Assembly: GCF_036324505.1 (NCBI RefSeq)
Contig: NC_086368.1
Coordinates: forward strand, 2,294,001-2,358,000
Source: Eleginops maclovinus
Lineage: Eukaryota; Chordata; Actinopteri; Perciformes; Eleginopidae
Length of the DNA: 64,000 nucleotides
Direction of reading: 5' to 3'
Position 1 is the first letter of the stretch. Every line of letters starts with the position of its first letter. Below the pieces are notes generated by a model. The model saw only the letters and a program-made list of their open reading frames with translations. It was not told the origin of the DNA and did not search any database. Positions 1 to 26,257 of the stretch are shown here, piece after piece. The translations under genes and the position numbers were made by a program.

Positions 1-147
1 TCTCAGTCATGGTTTGTTCTGTTCTGGATGTGTGAAATACTTTCCCACCAAAACCACACAGCTCTCTGATCTGTTTCAGTGTGATCGTGTTACAGTGACA
101 GAATTTTCATGCACATACTTTGTGAATGACACCCTATTTATCTGATT

Positions 148-151
<4 letters not shown>

Positions 152-202
<51 letters not shown>
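152..202. repeat. (TG)n microsatellite abutting splice acceptor
   Basis: About 25 TG units ending 7 bases before the ptprg exon at 210. Confidence 0.98.
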
Positions 203-203
<1 letters not shown>

Positions 204-209
204 CTACAG

Positions 210-13813
<13,604 letters not shown>

Positions 13814-16800
13814 GAGTGGCCCTTCGGGGGCACGAAGCTTAGCTGGGTCCCTGAGCCCACAATGGAGGCACTTCTCTTTGTAAAACGTCAAGGAACTATT
13901 GTGAACAAGACTTTTTGAGGCCTTTTTGCCAGACTCTTGGTTAAAATGAATAACCTGATTACTTTTTTACACTGATAAAAAGTTTTTGATATTTATTTTT
14001 TTCGCCATTTTATGTCTTAATGTTCTCCTACTGAAGGGTTTGCACCCCCGTTTTTGAGTTTCACCACAGCGTCGGTAGGCAATGGGAAACACTTTTCTGT
14101 CTTTTCTTGTTTGCACTATATAATGTCAGTGTTACTGCCTATACTAAAGCTGACTCACTTGGCTTTTTTCCACTCGAGCAATTTTTTTTTTACATTCCAT
14201 TGCTTTGGCCCCCATCAACTGCTTCTGTGAAGGACATTGTTCTGCCGGCCACCTGCCAGTTGATTTAAAGTCAGTGGACGGAGGAAGGCACAGACTGTCC
14301 GCCTCAGTGAAACAAAGCTCAGTGTGACCTCCTCCGCCCTCCTCATCGACTATACTCATATCACCATTTTTTTATTACAAGAACCAAGAACTTGGAACCT
14401 CCTACCACAGTCAAGTCACAGTTGTTTTTAAAGTTGATTTGCTCTTCACCGGTTGTTTTTTGTTGCCTGGTTTTCTTCTCACTATCTCTTTTATTATCAC
14501 ACTCATGTTAATCAACCTAAGGTGGTGTAAAAACTACTACTGTGAAATGTTATTATAATTTCTTTGTATAATTCATATTATGCTTTTTAATATATGGAAA
14601 TACTGTATGTATACATATATAAATATATCCTTATCATAATAACTTTGTGACTTTTGTACATGTCCTTTGTGGCCTCCCGCCTCAGGCCGGTTGATTTCCA
14701 CCTAGTCCAATAGTTTACCACTCCTGTTCTCACAGCTGATCACAGCCCTCTGGAAGCGGACTCTCTCAGTCCTCTACCTTCTTGTATGCTGCTATTTCAT
14801 CTGAACTCGAACACATAGAACACACATGATTTCACATTTGGAACAGATAATGCAACGATGCCCATCTCTTTCAAAATAATTTGTTTCATTCTGACAGACA
14901 AGCACGGATTGAGAACCCAGAGACCCTCAGTTCCTCACATGCTCCTGTGTTTGGTTTTACAGGGTTGAGTCAGTTTGATGTGCAGGGGACAGGAGACTTA
15001 AAAACAAGCTCTATGCAACACGCAGGTTAGGTTTTGGAAATCTGAAACAGGGTTTAAAACAGTCTTAGGGTTTTCCAGATTTGACTGCAGTCTGTCCGCT
15101 GCAGATTTAGCTGTTTTAATTGTTTGAATATTTACATTTTATTGTGACCTTCTTCTTCTGCTTTAAAGGTCCTTAACATTAAATAATATACATATTTGAT
15201 AACCACACAGGGTGTCAGACAGACAAATCAGACAATACATTTTAAAAGATATTCCTTAATCCACAAATCCACTGTTTTTGTGAATTATTTTCCAAACAAT
15301 CACAACAAGCTGCTTAATTTAGGGTTATGAAGAGCTGAAGCAACATGCTTTTAGATTCCACTTCTAATCTTGACTTTATTTAAATTAATTTGAACTTCTT
15401 CCATCCACACTGCCTGTGCCAGTCTTTACTTATTATATTTGATAAGGACATTGCAAATCAACAACTAATGCTATTGTGTCTGAAATCAAGATAATAAAAA
15501 TGGAAAACATGTCATATTCAAACATTGAAGTTGTGCATTGCAGAAACAGTGATGTTATAACCATCTAGCAGCCTAGTAAGACACTTCTTATTGACCATCT
15601 GGCGGGCAAACTGTTGTCCTTCTTATTGACCCAGCCATATACACATAGACAAAAGCTTGAGTTGACTTAACTCTCACATTTTTTTATCAACAGTACCTAG
15701 ACAGGTGAATCCACTATGTGATGAACACCCAGGGCTTTTGAATAGATGGCCATTGCATGGAGAGGATCATATTTTAATGGCCCACAATATAGAAATCCAG
15801 TGCTCACTCACTATTTGTTTTCAGTATGTGTTATTTAAGTAAGTAACTAGCCTGACCTGCATTTAAAGAATACAGAATAGGTGACGGTCCATTTCATATC
15901 CGTGCTCGCTGACAGAGGTGTGATCACCGCTCCAACCTCCAAAGCCTTGTGTACATAGTTTCCGTTCCTCACTCCCTTTTCTCCAGAGATGTATTTTTCG
16001 TGGTTTTTGTGGCCAACAAGAAAAGTGTTCTGCTGAAACCCCTTACATGCACACTTACACTCATATTTCCACTCAGTTCCACATTTCTTTGACAAGAGGA
16101 TGTTCTAATTTAGCCGCTGATATTCTGTACGGTCGATGGCGTGAAATTAACACTTGTGGCTTTGCATTTCAAGTGAAAATGTTAAAGTGTTTTTTTCACA
16201 CAGCACAAAACAGATGTGTCAAAATGTGAGGGGGGGAAATGCAGTTTGATTTAAAAAAAAAAACTTTTACCAAAGACTTGAATCTTTCCCATGCAGAAAA
16301 AGACGTTTAGCAATCTTCTCTCCTTCTGCCGACTTCTCTTTCCGGCTGGATGCTCGCTTCACCTCCTTACACCTCACACTATATCTGTATTTGTATCAGT
16401 GTCCTTATGAAAATACGCTTCAAAGTCTCACTTCAAAATCTGTTTGTTTCATCAAAGTCATGTAATTATTGTTACACAACTGTTTGGGATATAGCGACAT
16501 TTATTTTCTTGTTTTATGCAGTGTTACCTCCTTTTGAAATGGGGGCTCTATGAGCAAAACTCATTGTCTTAAAGAAGACATCTACAAAGCATTATTGCTT
16601 TTGGGACTTTTTCTTTATTTTACATTTTTAATAAACACTTTGCCTATCAAAAGTGTTCAGTCATCCCAGAAAGTGGCACAGCAAAATTAATGAGCAAATC
16701 CTTGAAAGCTACCATGAGCTACTACTGCCAGTGTGAAAACATGCTAGTTAGCCAGTAGTAGTGCTACTGCTGAACAGTAAAAGTAGCTAGCTATCAGTTG

Positions 16801-17720
16801 TGATCGGGACAATAATATAAAGTGTTTAAGTCAAGCAAATACTATCCATGCATGACTGATTTGAGACCATGGGTTGTCAGAGCAGTGTGAAATCAAATTG
16901 GATGTTGTATCACAGCAAATATGATATTGGCCTCCATTTTGAACTCCCTTCAATATCTTAAAGTTAAGCACTGTTGACGGATTAGGCCGTTGCTTAACAG
17001 CATGGATTAGCATGTCGAATGTACTGAACAAGTAAAGTTAACAGATTTAAAATATGTATCTGCCGTAAATTATGGTGTGACCGGACCTTAAGATGGTGAT
17101 TCATTTTCCTATTCGTCGTATTCAAGCATTTGATCATTGAGATCATTCCGAATAAAACATGTTTTGTGTTGCCACAAGCGCACACACAGCTGTGCTGTCA
17201 AAAAGAAATTTACAAAAATGTGTTGCCCCCATAACTCTTCCCTGGAGACTATGTTTGTATTGACTGTGTCAGAGCGAAAGTGTCATCACATTTCAAATGA
17301 TTTCATTCAAGCTTTATGTACTTCTCTTTGGTCAATGATTCTTTTTTTCCAATCTTTATTTATTTTATCATTTATTGATGTAACATCCTTTGATTGGTTT
17401 TTTCCAGCCTGTAGTCATCAGGACATGCCAGTTGCCAATTTCATGCCCTTCATTAATGTTCAGGCAGTGTAATATTATGACGTTAAACCCTCCCCTTTGA
17501 TTTTGTTTTCAATTTTTTCCTCTGGATAATTTTCTCACCGTTGGCCCGTTTTGGAAAGATGGCTGTTCCTTCATCTTTTGTAACAAGAAATAAGACTAAA
17601 TGATGGATTTCTTTCTTTTTGTTTTCCTTTGGAAGCTATATCAAAGCATTCTATAATAGTGTTATTTAATATGTAAATGGTATTGCTATACTTAAAATAA
17701 AATATGGGTTTTGATGTAAT
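13814..17720 (+). other. ptprg: Probable ptprg 3' UTR
   Basis: AT-rich, T-run-rich DNA without a credible ORF follows the stop codon. AATAAA hexamers occur near 16630 and 17697. Mammalian PTPRG mRNAs have multi-kilobase 3' UTRs, so an end near 17.7 kb is plausible. The real polyadenylation site is inferred, not seen. Confidence 0.4.
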
Positions 17721-18075
17721 TTTCTGAAATCAGTTGTGTGGTAATATTTCTATTTCTGGTATTTTTCTACAGGCTATTTCTTTTGTAGGACACTCAGTTT
17801 TTACTATGGGCTATAGCAGACACATATTCAACTTTCTTTGTTTCCATTTTGCTTATAGCTACTTGTTTCATTTTGAACAGACACAGAATTTAAGGTTGTA
17901 TTTGAAAAAAAGTTTTAAGAAAAGTGTCATATTCATGACATATTCTCAAGTTGCAGAATTCTTCAAACCCGTATTCCTATATTCATAACTTCCATTGTCC
18001 CGTTTAAGGTGTTTGCTAGTTGGTCTTAACTAAAAGTTAAACTCCTCATAACAAGGCATGAGACTGCAGGGCCAC

Positions 18076-18109
<34 letters not shown>

Positions 18110-18820
18110 GCTGAAAAATCCCTAAATATTCCAGTCACTGCATCCTTGATACCTTTCCTCACCTCCTCTCCTTGTGTTTTAATCTCAAACTGCTAGTAAT
18201 AGCTCAGGGCATTCATTGAGTGACATCTTTTCTCAGAGCTGTCTTTTTAGTTCCATTAATTAAATATGACATGAAGCACAGCGGCATCCACTGTCTGTTT
18301 TGAAATGTAGAGCCTAAGGGCCATTACATTGCATTACACTTTTAAGCTTTTTAATGAGTTGTTATTAAGTTATAGCTCTCAATGCCATAACAGTAGACAA
18401 AGGCATGTTTAACCTAGGGTTTTAGATAATAACTGTGATTTAAACTATGTGAGCCATCAATTTGGCAAAACGAACAAGATAGTGTAGAGTCGGAGGTGGT
18501 GTGTTTAATATAGAACACCACACTTTCTTATCCATTTACACACAAACACAACTTAACAGCCATCTACCAAGCAGCAATGAATGAATTGCCACCCGACCGG
18601 GACTCTTCAGAGCTGCCACACAGGATGAAACATGTGATGGTGGTCTGGTGTAAAAATATTACACAGTGTTGTTTTTTAAGTGGGATTTTTCCATAGGCTA
18701 CAATAAAAAACAGGAACAATAAACATTTCCTTTGTAATCCCTTTTATTTTAAATAAAACAACTATAATTTATTAGTTTTTGATAGAAACGTAGAAGAAGA
18801 CAGCCGCTGTCTTGGCAGAA
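17721..18820. other. Intergenic, with a CNE-like stretch at about 18130-18330
   Basis: A short (CA)n lies at 18075-18112. The stretch around 18150-18330 has balanced, non-repetitive sequence with CCATTAATTAAATATG and GCTAGTAATAGCTC and could be a regulatory element. The remainder is AT-rich. Confidence 0.3.
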
Positions 18821-19270
18821 AGTGAATGGATGGAGAGAGGGGCGTGAGAGTGGTGGCTTGACTGACAAAGTCGCGGCACCAGAGGGAATTAAAGTTAAGA
18901 CTTTGTGGCAAATAAGTATGCAGTTAGCGTCCCAGGATTGTCGGCTCGACGGTCTTCATGTGGATTCTTTTCTGCACACCGTCTGCAAGGAACTGGATAC
19001 CTTTCTACTCAAAGTTTGTCACAGAATTACCATCGTGTGTGTATTATATTAGTGTTAGCATTCATTAATAAAGTGGATGTACTCTTAGCCATGTTATAGC
19101 TAACTCAGCTTGTGCTATTGGCTTCAGTTTGGAGTTGGGGCATGAACACCCTGAGGATCTTTATTAGTTTTGCTGCAAGTGGGTGACACAGTGAGGAGTT
19201 TTGGACAATACGAGAGAGCACGTGGTCGCTGGACACCTTCCCGCCGCCGTTGATCGCCATCTGAGACTGA

Positions 19271-19913
19271 AGCCCTGTTCCAATACCCGTACTTTCCGCC
19301 CTGTGTTTCGGTACGTAGGGTGTTCCATTTCTAATCGCGGCAGTGAAGTGCACTGTAAAATACCCGGATAACGCCCTCAAATCGTCCATTTTTTGAAGTG
19401 TGGAGTTACTGGACACTCAACCGCACTCAACGGCCGCCATATTGTCTACGTACAACCTACGTAGCGGAAGTTACGTACGTACGTACGTGCCCGCGAAAAC
19501 AGAAAGGAGAAAATTGATAAAATGGCTTATGTAATTCAGACAAATAAAAGCCCCGGCTGCATATTCGTAGTTCATGGTATGCAACAAGCTTCGCATCACA
19601 TAGGTATACACACCAGTGCGTTGTTGGCCATTAGAAAGACACGTTGACGGCGGCGGCGACGACAACGTATCAAAAACAGATTAAGGTTCACGAACAAAAC
19701 AATGGCATCCATTTTGACAAAAGATTTGAATTATTGTATTTTTCGCGGTTTCTGGGGGTTTTGTTGTACACATCCAACGTAATTTCCGGTAAGTGCGGCA
19801 GGCAGGGTGAAGTTTGGAACGATACTCAGCCGTCGAATTTCGCCCACTCTCTGAGGGCGGACAGTGCACAGTGCACAGTACACAGTACACAGAACGGGTA
19901 ACGGAACAGGGCA
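19271..19913. mobile_element. Non-autonomous DNA transposon (MITE), CpG-rich
   Basis: The left end GCCCTGTTCCAATACCCGT and the inverted right end GCCCTGTTCCGTTACCCGT agree at 17 of 19 positions. A TGA trinucleotide directly flanks both sides if the terminus is taken one base further out. The interior includes ACGTACGTACGTACG (about 19471-19490) and repeated CACAGT units (19862-19890), and no transposase. A stretch at 19310-19445 is related to 61540-61640. Confidence 0.6.
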
Positions 19914-20583
19914 TGAGGGATCGGTACAGATGCAGTTTGGAGTTGCAGATGTTCAGGTATCGCTTTGGTTTTATTGCTCATTTGAGTGAAGAGGACAAAT
20001 AGTGTTGACTTTGAACGCTCTCAAGCATCACATCAGGCCTGCAACGTGAGGGGTTTTATTTCATGTTATTTGCCGGCTTGTGTGTGTGTGTGCTGAATGA
20101 GTGTGGGCCCACTGAGTTAAGTGTGAAATTGATACAAAGGTGACCTGAACTATTTTGGTATTATAATAATTTCCAATTAAAGGGATTATTAATCTGACAT
20201 TATTGAAGGCACATTCTGACTGTATATTAATGTTGTTTGTTCATAAGTACACAGTAAATAATTGAGATCTCTACTTCTTAAACTGATTTCAGTGTGAAAT
20301 TTGGTGATTTCTGTTAATAGAGGTATTTAAACTAATGTGTTTAAGGTAAGTGACAAGTGAAGTTACATTATTTAAAGGTGCTTAAAGGGACTCAAGATAA
20401 CACAAAGGGTACATTGGTAACATATAAACAGGATAACGAAAGAGAAATAAGACAACATTACCTTATGTATTCTTTATTGTAAATTTGATTTATAGAGCTA
20501 ACGAACACAGGGCCCTTCCCTGATTAAACTAGGGAATAACTGGGCTACACTTGTAAAGTTGAGAACTGACGAATATGCGTTTA

Positions 20584-20855
20584 AACCATGGATGTATAAT
20601 AAGAACTGGACCCAGCGTTGGAGGCGGGGCCTCGTTCATTCCTATGAGAGCTGCTCATTGGCGCATTAGAGAAAGGATGGACTGAGATTATTGAGAGCAA
20701 AACGTCACAAATTACCCATCATGCCTGGCTGTGGAGAGCATGAGTAGTTGAGTTTCCCCTTAAACCCCAGTAGAATGAATGGAGAGAGAAAATAAATCTG
20801 GATTCAGCTTTTAGCACATTTTACAACTTGAAGGACCTAATGTTTTTTATAAGGG
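20584..20855 (+). repeat. Dispersed repeat, copy 2
   Basis: Aligns by eye with 656-885 in three blocks (start, GGAGGCGGGGCCTCGTTCAT region, and the TTTTAGCACATTTTACAACT end), with an insertion in the centre. Same orientation as copy 1. Confidence 0.7.
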
Positions 20856-22262
20856 CTATAAAGGGTTTCATACTGGGTAGTTTAATTTAGTTTTAAAATA
20901 ATCAGCTGATTTACAGACGTCTGATGTAATGGTGCATTTCAGCAACAGGAGGCCCCCTGATTCAAGTTCCACCTCAGCTCATTTTCTAAGACAAAGGAAG
21001 TTTACTTTTTTATGCCAGTTTGGCAGTGAAGAGAGGAACAGGGGAGTCCTTTATAATTGTGGCATACACTCAAAAGATGGCGTACACTAATTTGAAAGCA
21101 GTCTTTGCCATTTATAATACAACAAACTTGCAGGAAAATGTGTGGTCCTCCATAGACACTCTGACCCATGCGTACACACAAAAATGGGAGGGATCAGAAA
21201 CTGCGACACCTTTGGCAGAATGAAGAACGTAGGGAAACATGAAAATAAAATTGAGATATGATGTATCATTCGCAAAGTCTGTAGATGCGCTTACAGTGAG
21301 GGACCGCTGGCAAGTTGCTGCCGCGCCTCCTCCATTGTCAGTCATTGTTTCGTGTTTTTTCATCTCGATCTGTTGAATGGTATCTCTAAACCCGTCTGTT
21401 ACAAACCCTTCTGTCCCATCTAACAAATGTGACGGTTCATTTAGCCGTTTAACAGTTTGTACACACCCTAGTGCTACTGTGCTGTCACTCGGTAGCTTGA
21501 AGCTAGCAGTGCCGGTGTTCCAGTTTAACTGGATTTCAGTTCAACTGGTGGCGTTTCTTTACCTTTTCCGCCAGATGTTGTGGTTGCCAGGTTCGTCATT
21601 TTCACGTAACTTGTGTGTCTGAAAATACGTTAACATCACCAGTTCATGTAAAATGCGCATGTCGAGATCACCTACAGACAACAAGAGAAAATATGCTGGC
21701 CAAAAAATAAAAATGAAAATAAACAATATTCATACTCTAGCGACAGGATTCGAACCCGTACATTTGGGCAACATATATCTCAACCATGAATGTTACTCAA
21801 TCTTTTTTTTTTTTAAATCTTTTTATTATAAAAAGTACATATTTACATTTTATTTACATTTTTTTTACAATTTTTTGTTTAATTGTATTTTCATTTTTTT
21901 CCCCCCACAATCTTACATATATAGCCTATATATTTTTCATTTCCCGCATGGTTCCTTTCATTCTTCTCAGACATTTCCAATAACAAATAATAACTCCTCC
22001 TCCACCAAAACCCAAACTCGTCATGCAAATTAATGAAATAAACAAAACATAATCATAAATCACATCTCCCTTCCCCGCAAACAACTCCACCTCACTTTCA
22101 TTCTCTATGTCACATTCACTCTCAATCATTTTTAACCATTCACTCAGCATTCCCACTTTTATCTTCTTGAGCATACTTTCAGCTGTCCCTAAATCCATTA
22201 TCTGATATATTTCCCTAACCTCATCTACTATCACCTATGCCCTCATAAGTCCCGGTACATAC

Positions 22263-22632
22263 TTATAAGTCCCTAACCCTCCTCAACCTGGCTCTCCACA
22301 TCGGCAGGTTGAACAAGGAACACTGCTCATGAGTGATCCTTGGATTCAGGAAGAGGGGCTGCTCCCACACCTGCTTCACATTCACGCATTCATACCTAAC
22401 CACATCCAGGAACTCGCCCCATGCATTCAAGACCTCCCTTTGAGACTCTAGTCCATTCACCCATTGGAATTTCCCTTAAGGGGGTGTCTAGGAAAGGTAA
22501 TGTCTCTAAGGGTCTCACACACAAAGTTTTTTCAATATTAAGCCATCGTGTACATGTAAGATCCTGGATCCATGTTGTTAAATGTTTTAACTGTGCAGCC
22601 CAAAAATAATAAAAAATCAGATACTGACCCAT
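22263..22632 (-). pseudogene. L1 ORF2 C-terminal remnant
   Basis: Pieces such as FYYFWAAQLKHLTTWIQD resemble the region after the RT of fish L1 elements. They lie immediately next to the truncated RT, consistent with an internal deletion that fused the two. Confidence 0.55.
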
Positions 22633-23276
22633 TTACTCTAACAGTAGCTTGTGGGTTAGAGTACAATGTTTGTATCCATTTAATGAAATTGGGGCCGAAT
22701 TGGAGTCGTTTCAGAGTTTGAAATAAATATTGCCAAGATACGCGGTCAAATGCCTTCTGTGCATCAAGAGACAGTATCATTGTTTCTTCTTCCCTGACTT
22801 TTGGAGGAGTCATTAGATTTAGTAATCTTCTGATATTATCTCCGTAGTATCTTCCCTTTATAAACCCGGTCTGATCAGGGTGGATAATTTCTGTGATAAT
22901 TCTATTGACGCGCCTTGTTAGAATGGTTGTTAGTATGCGTAGGTCTGTACTTAACAGTGATATGGGCCGATATGATTGAAACGTGGCAGGATCTTTGCCT
23001 TCCTTAGGTATTACGACAATTGTCGCATCCCTCCAAGAAGGAGCCAGGGTTCGGGATTGTAGCGCATGTTGGTAAGCTTTTAGTAGTAAAGTTGATAATG
23101 TTCTCTTTAAACTTTTTATAAAACTCATTGATATACCCGTCCGGTCCAGGACTTTTGTTCTTTTTCAATGTAGAGATTACATCTTTTATTTCTTGTTCCC
23201 TAATTGGTTCGTCTAGCTCTTTCGCCATGGGTTCAGAGAGCTCTTTTAATTTGATGTCATTTAGAAATTGTGCCAA
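22538..23276 (-). pseudogene. L1 ORF2 reverse transcriptase, lacking the YADD block
   Basis: Two overlapping frames (23276-23004 and 23128-22538) carry NKSPGPDGYINEFYK, YRPISLLSTDLRILT, HPDQTGFIKGR and LSLDAQKAFDRVSW. Sequence ends at VRVNGSVSDF and then jumps to unrelated residues, just before the catalytic FADD/YADD motif should appear. Deletion or rearrangement makes it non-functional. Confidence 0.88.
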
Positions 23277-23520
23277 TTCTTTATCATCTGTTTAGGTATC
23301 GGTGTTTTTATATAGGGACTGATAACATTTTGCAAAGGAATCAGAAATTTCATCAGGTTTTGTAAGAATTGCATTGTCAGACTTTATTTTCTGTACTATA
23401 TTAGAAGATTGCTGCTTTTTAAGGCTTAATGCTAACAATCTGCTTGCCCTGTTACCATTTTCATAATATTTTTGTTTTGTAAACCTTAAATTGCCCTCGA
23501 TCTTTAGGCTATTAGGCTAT

Positions 23521-23790
23521 TCAGGTCCCTGCGTGTTTAAGAGTGTTAAGTAGATTGGAGGTTGGTGTTATTTTATGTTGTTGGTCAAGCTGGCTTATTT
23601 TGTCTTCTAGTTCACGCTGTTTTGCTTCCCTTCTCTTTTTCTTTGCGCTTGTAAATGAGATAATGCGGCCCCTAAAATATGCCTTGGCACAGTCCCATAG
23701 AAGGAGAGGTGGTATTTCGGGTGAAAGATTTGTATCTAAGTAATTATTCAATTCAATTTTCACAAGGCTGATAAATTCCTTATCGTTCAA
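23521..23790 (-). pseudogene. L1 ORF2 fragment between endonuclease and RT
   Basis: 89 codons, charged and helical (AKKKRREAKQRELEDKISQL), colinear with the endonuclease and RT pieces. Typical of the L1 linker region. Confidence 0.65.
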
Positions 23791-23938
23791 AAGTGATGCA
23801 TTCAGTCTCCACTGTTTGGTTGCTCACCTGTGACCTACATCCCATGATAAAGCAAGAGGTGCATGGTCAGATATAGTAATTGGTAAGATCTGTATTTCCT
23901 CAACCCTATATAACTCTGCTTAGTTGTAAAAAAGAGAT

Positions 23939-24298
23939 CTATTCTAGAATAAGAAGAATGTCTATGTGAGTAAAAAGTAAAATCTCTGCCCTTGGGAACT
24001 TATTTCTCCAAACGTCCACTAGGCCTGACTCTGTCGACAGATGTTTAAGCATTTTACTCATTCTAGAAGTTGGAGTTTTGGAGGAAGGTTGTCTATCCAT
24101 AAGCTGTGACACAACACAGTTGAAGTCTCCTCCCATCAAAAGAATACCAGAGCTGTGATGCAGAATTGTGTTAAAGATTGTACTAATAAAGCCTGGCTCA
24201 TCCTCATTAGGAGCATATATGTTCATAAGAGTGACTTGTATTCCATCAATTAATCCATTTATCAGAATGAATCTCCCCTCAGTGTCCTTATGGACCAC
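23939..24298 (-). pseudogene. L1 ORF2 endonuclease domain fragment
   Basis: 119 codons with VTLMNIYAPNEDEP and LLMGGDFNCV, the AP-endonuclease core motifs (the Asp-Asn pair of GDFN). The upstream start of the domain is disrupted and the end runs into a frameshift near 23940. Confidence 0.8.
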
Positions 24299-24654
24299 AG
24301 TTAATGCAAAGTTAACCTGTGTATGTATCAGAATTGAGACTCCTCTCTTTTTACCTGATTGATGCAGCTCAGAACGTGCAGTTGTGTGAGCAGGTTTTAG
24401 CAGTGCTCGCCTTTGCTAGGATGCAAAACCTAACAGAACAAATAAAGTTATTGCTTGGCCAATCAGGACCTGCAGGATCACGTAATAAAGTACAACAAAG
24501 ATAACGACACCTAACCATAGCGTCTCAGTAGTCAAAGTAACTATACATTATATAAAGTTATCAGTGGTAGGCGGTTTTTCTTCACAAGTTCACCTGTGAA
24601 ATAAGGATACATATGATCAAGTCTCCATCTCAGTCGCTGGGATGACATTGTTTT

Positions 24655-25425
24655 TTACATAGTCCATGGCCTTCGCAGCATCCAAGAACTCTTTCTCCTC
24701 GTTGTTGTGGGAGATTCGGAATCTGGCAGGAATAAGTATTCCAAAACGGACACCCCGTCTGTTTCTAAGCATCTTCCTGCATCTGTGAAGGCTGCTCTGG
24801 CCTTAGCTACGTTAGCTGTGTAGTCTGGGAATATGGCGATTGGTTTGCCTCTATAGATGAGTTGGTTACTGCTGTTGCGAGCCCTCCTCAGGATATCCAT
24901 GGCATTTCCGTCGTTGTGTAGTTTTACGATGATTACACGCGGCTTGTCTCCTGGCTTCCTCTGTGTCAAACTGCGGTGTGAGCGTTCAATTCGGACCTCT
25001 TTGTCGAGCCGGAAAACCTCCGTAAGAAGTTTGGAAACTGCCGTGGGAGAGCTAGACCCCGGCTGCTCGTCAACCCCCATAATTCGGATATTTCCCCTCC
25101 TCATCCTCCCCTCCATTTCCTCACACCTTTCTTGTAAGACTTGTACTTGCTCCCGGAGGTCTGTTACCGTAGTTTGTACAGTTACAACTTCATCCGACCA
25201 TGTTGACAATCCATTCTACACGGCTTTCACATCAGCTTTAATGCACTCAATTTCGGTGTGGATTGCAGTTGCGCTGTTAGCAATTTCAGCTCTCACAGCC
25301 TGCATTTCCTTCCTTAACGCTGCAAAGTCATCTGCTAGGGCACTCTTCAACTCCGCTCTTATTACGCAAGAGATTTCTGCCTTTAGGGAGGCGAGTATGT
25401 CCGCTTTAACCGCTGCGATGTCCAT
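24655..25425 (-). pseudogene. L1 ORF1p-like RNA-binding protein, interrupted
   Basis: The N part (25425-25216) is Ala/Glu/Lys-rich heptad-like sequence, a likely coiled coil. An in-frame stop near 25213 separates it from 25209-24655, which has a second coiled coil (LREQVQVLQERCEEMEGRM), then RRGNIRIMGVDE and KPRVIIVKLHN, typical of the L1 ORF1 RRM and C-terminal domain. It would act as an RNA chaperone in L1 particles. A single nonsense codon breaks it. Confidence 0.75.
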
Positions 25426-25841
25426 GGCTCAGCTAACTGGTATAGGTTGAGTTTGGCTGGATTTCACCAGACTTTTTGCCGAGGAGGAGTTGGGCCTTGC
25501 TTTGGACGAGCTGTCGTACTTGTATTTTCGTAGATTTGACGCCATATACACCGAGATATTTTCCTCTTGACTGCGCTGTAACTTATTAGTGATACGTTCT
25601 GAGCCTTTAACGCACAGTTTGAAATGTAAGTGTCGTTAAAATATGGAATAATTAAAGATTCTGCAGGAGCCCCGAGAAAGACGTCTTACTCCATTTATCG
25701 CTCAGTAGCGCCCCCGGACGACTTATTTTGAGCGCAGACAGGGCAGGCCAGGACAAAGGATTTAGTGTCAATCTCCATGGACGGCCACCAAAAATGTCTT
25801 CGGAGAAATACCAGTGTTGCGGGAAATACCAGGGTGGCAGG

Positions 25842-26255
25842 TTAGATTAGAGGAATGAGCCCACTGGAGTACACAGGATTTAACAGAATCAGGAACGAAA
25901 AGACGACCCGCAGGGCCGCCACCTGGGTCTGGTTGGTTCTGCTGTCCGGCTTTGATCTCACCCTCAATCTCCCAAGTGACTGCAACGACACAGTTAGCTG
26001 GAAGGATGGTGTCGGGGTTAGGTTGGACTCTCCCTTCTGAGCAAACTGACGAGAAAGGGCATCAGGCTTAGCATTCCGGGTTCCTGGTCTGTAGGAGACC
26101 ACAAAATTAAAGCGGCCAAAGAAAAGTGCCCACCTGGCTTGACGAGCATTGAGGCCCTTGGCGGTCTGAATATAAGCCAGATTCTTATGGTCAGTCCATA
26201 CTAGTAAGGGTTGCTCAGATCCTTCAACCCAGTGCCGCCATTTCTCCAAAGCCAT
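25842..26255 (-). pseudogene. Gypsy RNase H, C-terminal part
   Basis: Continues the previous piece in another frame: [33 protein letters not shown] and KPDALSRQF, the classic end of gypsy RNase H and tether. It is followed by unrelated residues after about 26030. Confidence 0.9.
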
Positions 26256-26257
26256 CT

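Larger units (their letters stand above)
18821..21660. other. Intergenic repeat-bearing region
   Basis: Contains the MITE at 19271-19913 and the dispersed repeat at 20584-20855. The 76-aa ORF at 18822-19052 has no motif I recognise. The rest is AT-rich and featureless. Confidence 0.5.
21800..25700 (-). mobile_element. L1-type LINE retrotransposon, broken
   Basis: Minus-strand non-LTR element. Reading from its 5' end: ORF1-like protein (25425-24655), AP-type endonuclease (about 24298-23939), linker coding (23790-23521), reverse transcriptase (23276-22538) and a C-terminal stub (about 22632-22263). The poly(A) tail appears as a T13 run near 21801. Stops, frameshifts and an RT deletion make it inactive. 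The 5' boundary near 25.7 kb is approximate because gypsy DNA follows directly. Confidence 0.85.

Noticed and set aside
18822..19052. Possible small gene (76 aa)
   Set aside because: No recognisable motif, no splice partners, and it lies in a repeat-rich interval.
21733..21765. tRNA gene on the minus strand
   Set aside because: Only a T-arm/B box is convincing; no proper D arm or full acceptor stem could be built.
24857..25450. 197-aa plus-strand ORF
   Set aside because: Antisense to the L1 ORF1 coding region.
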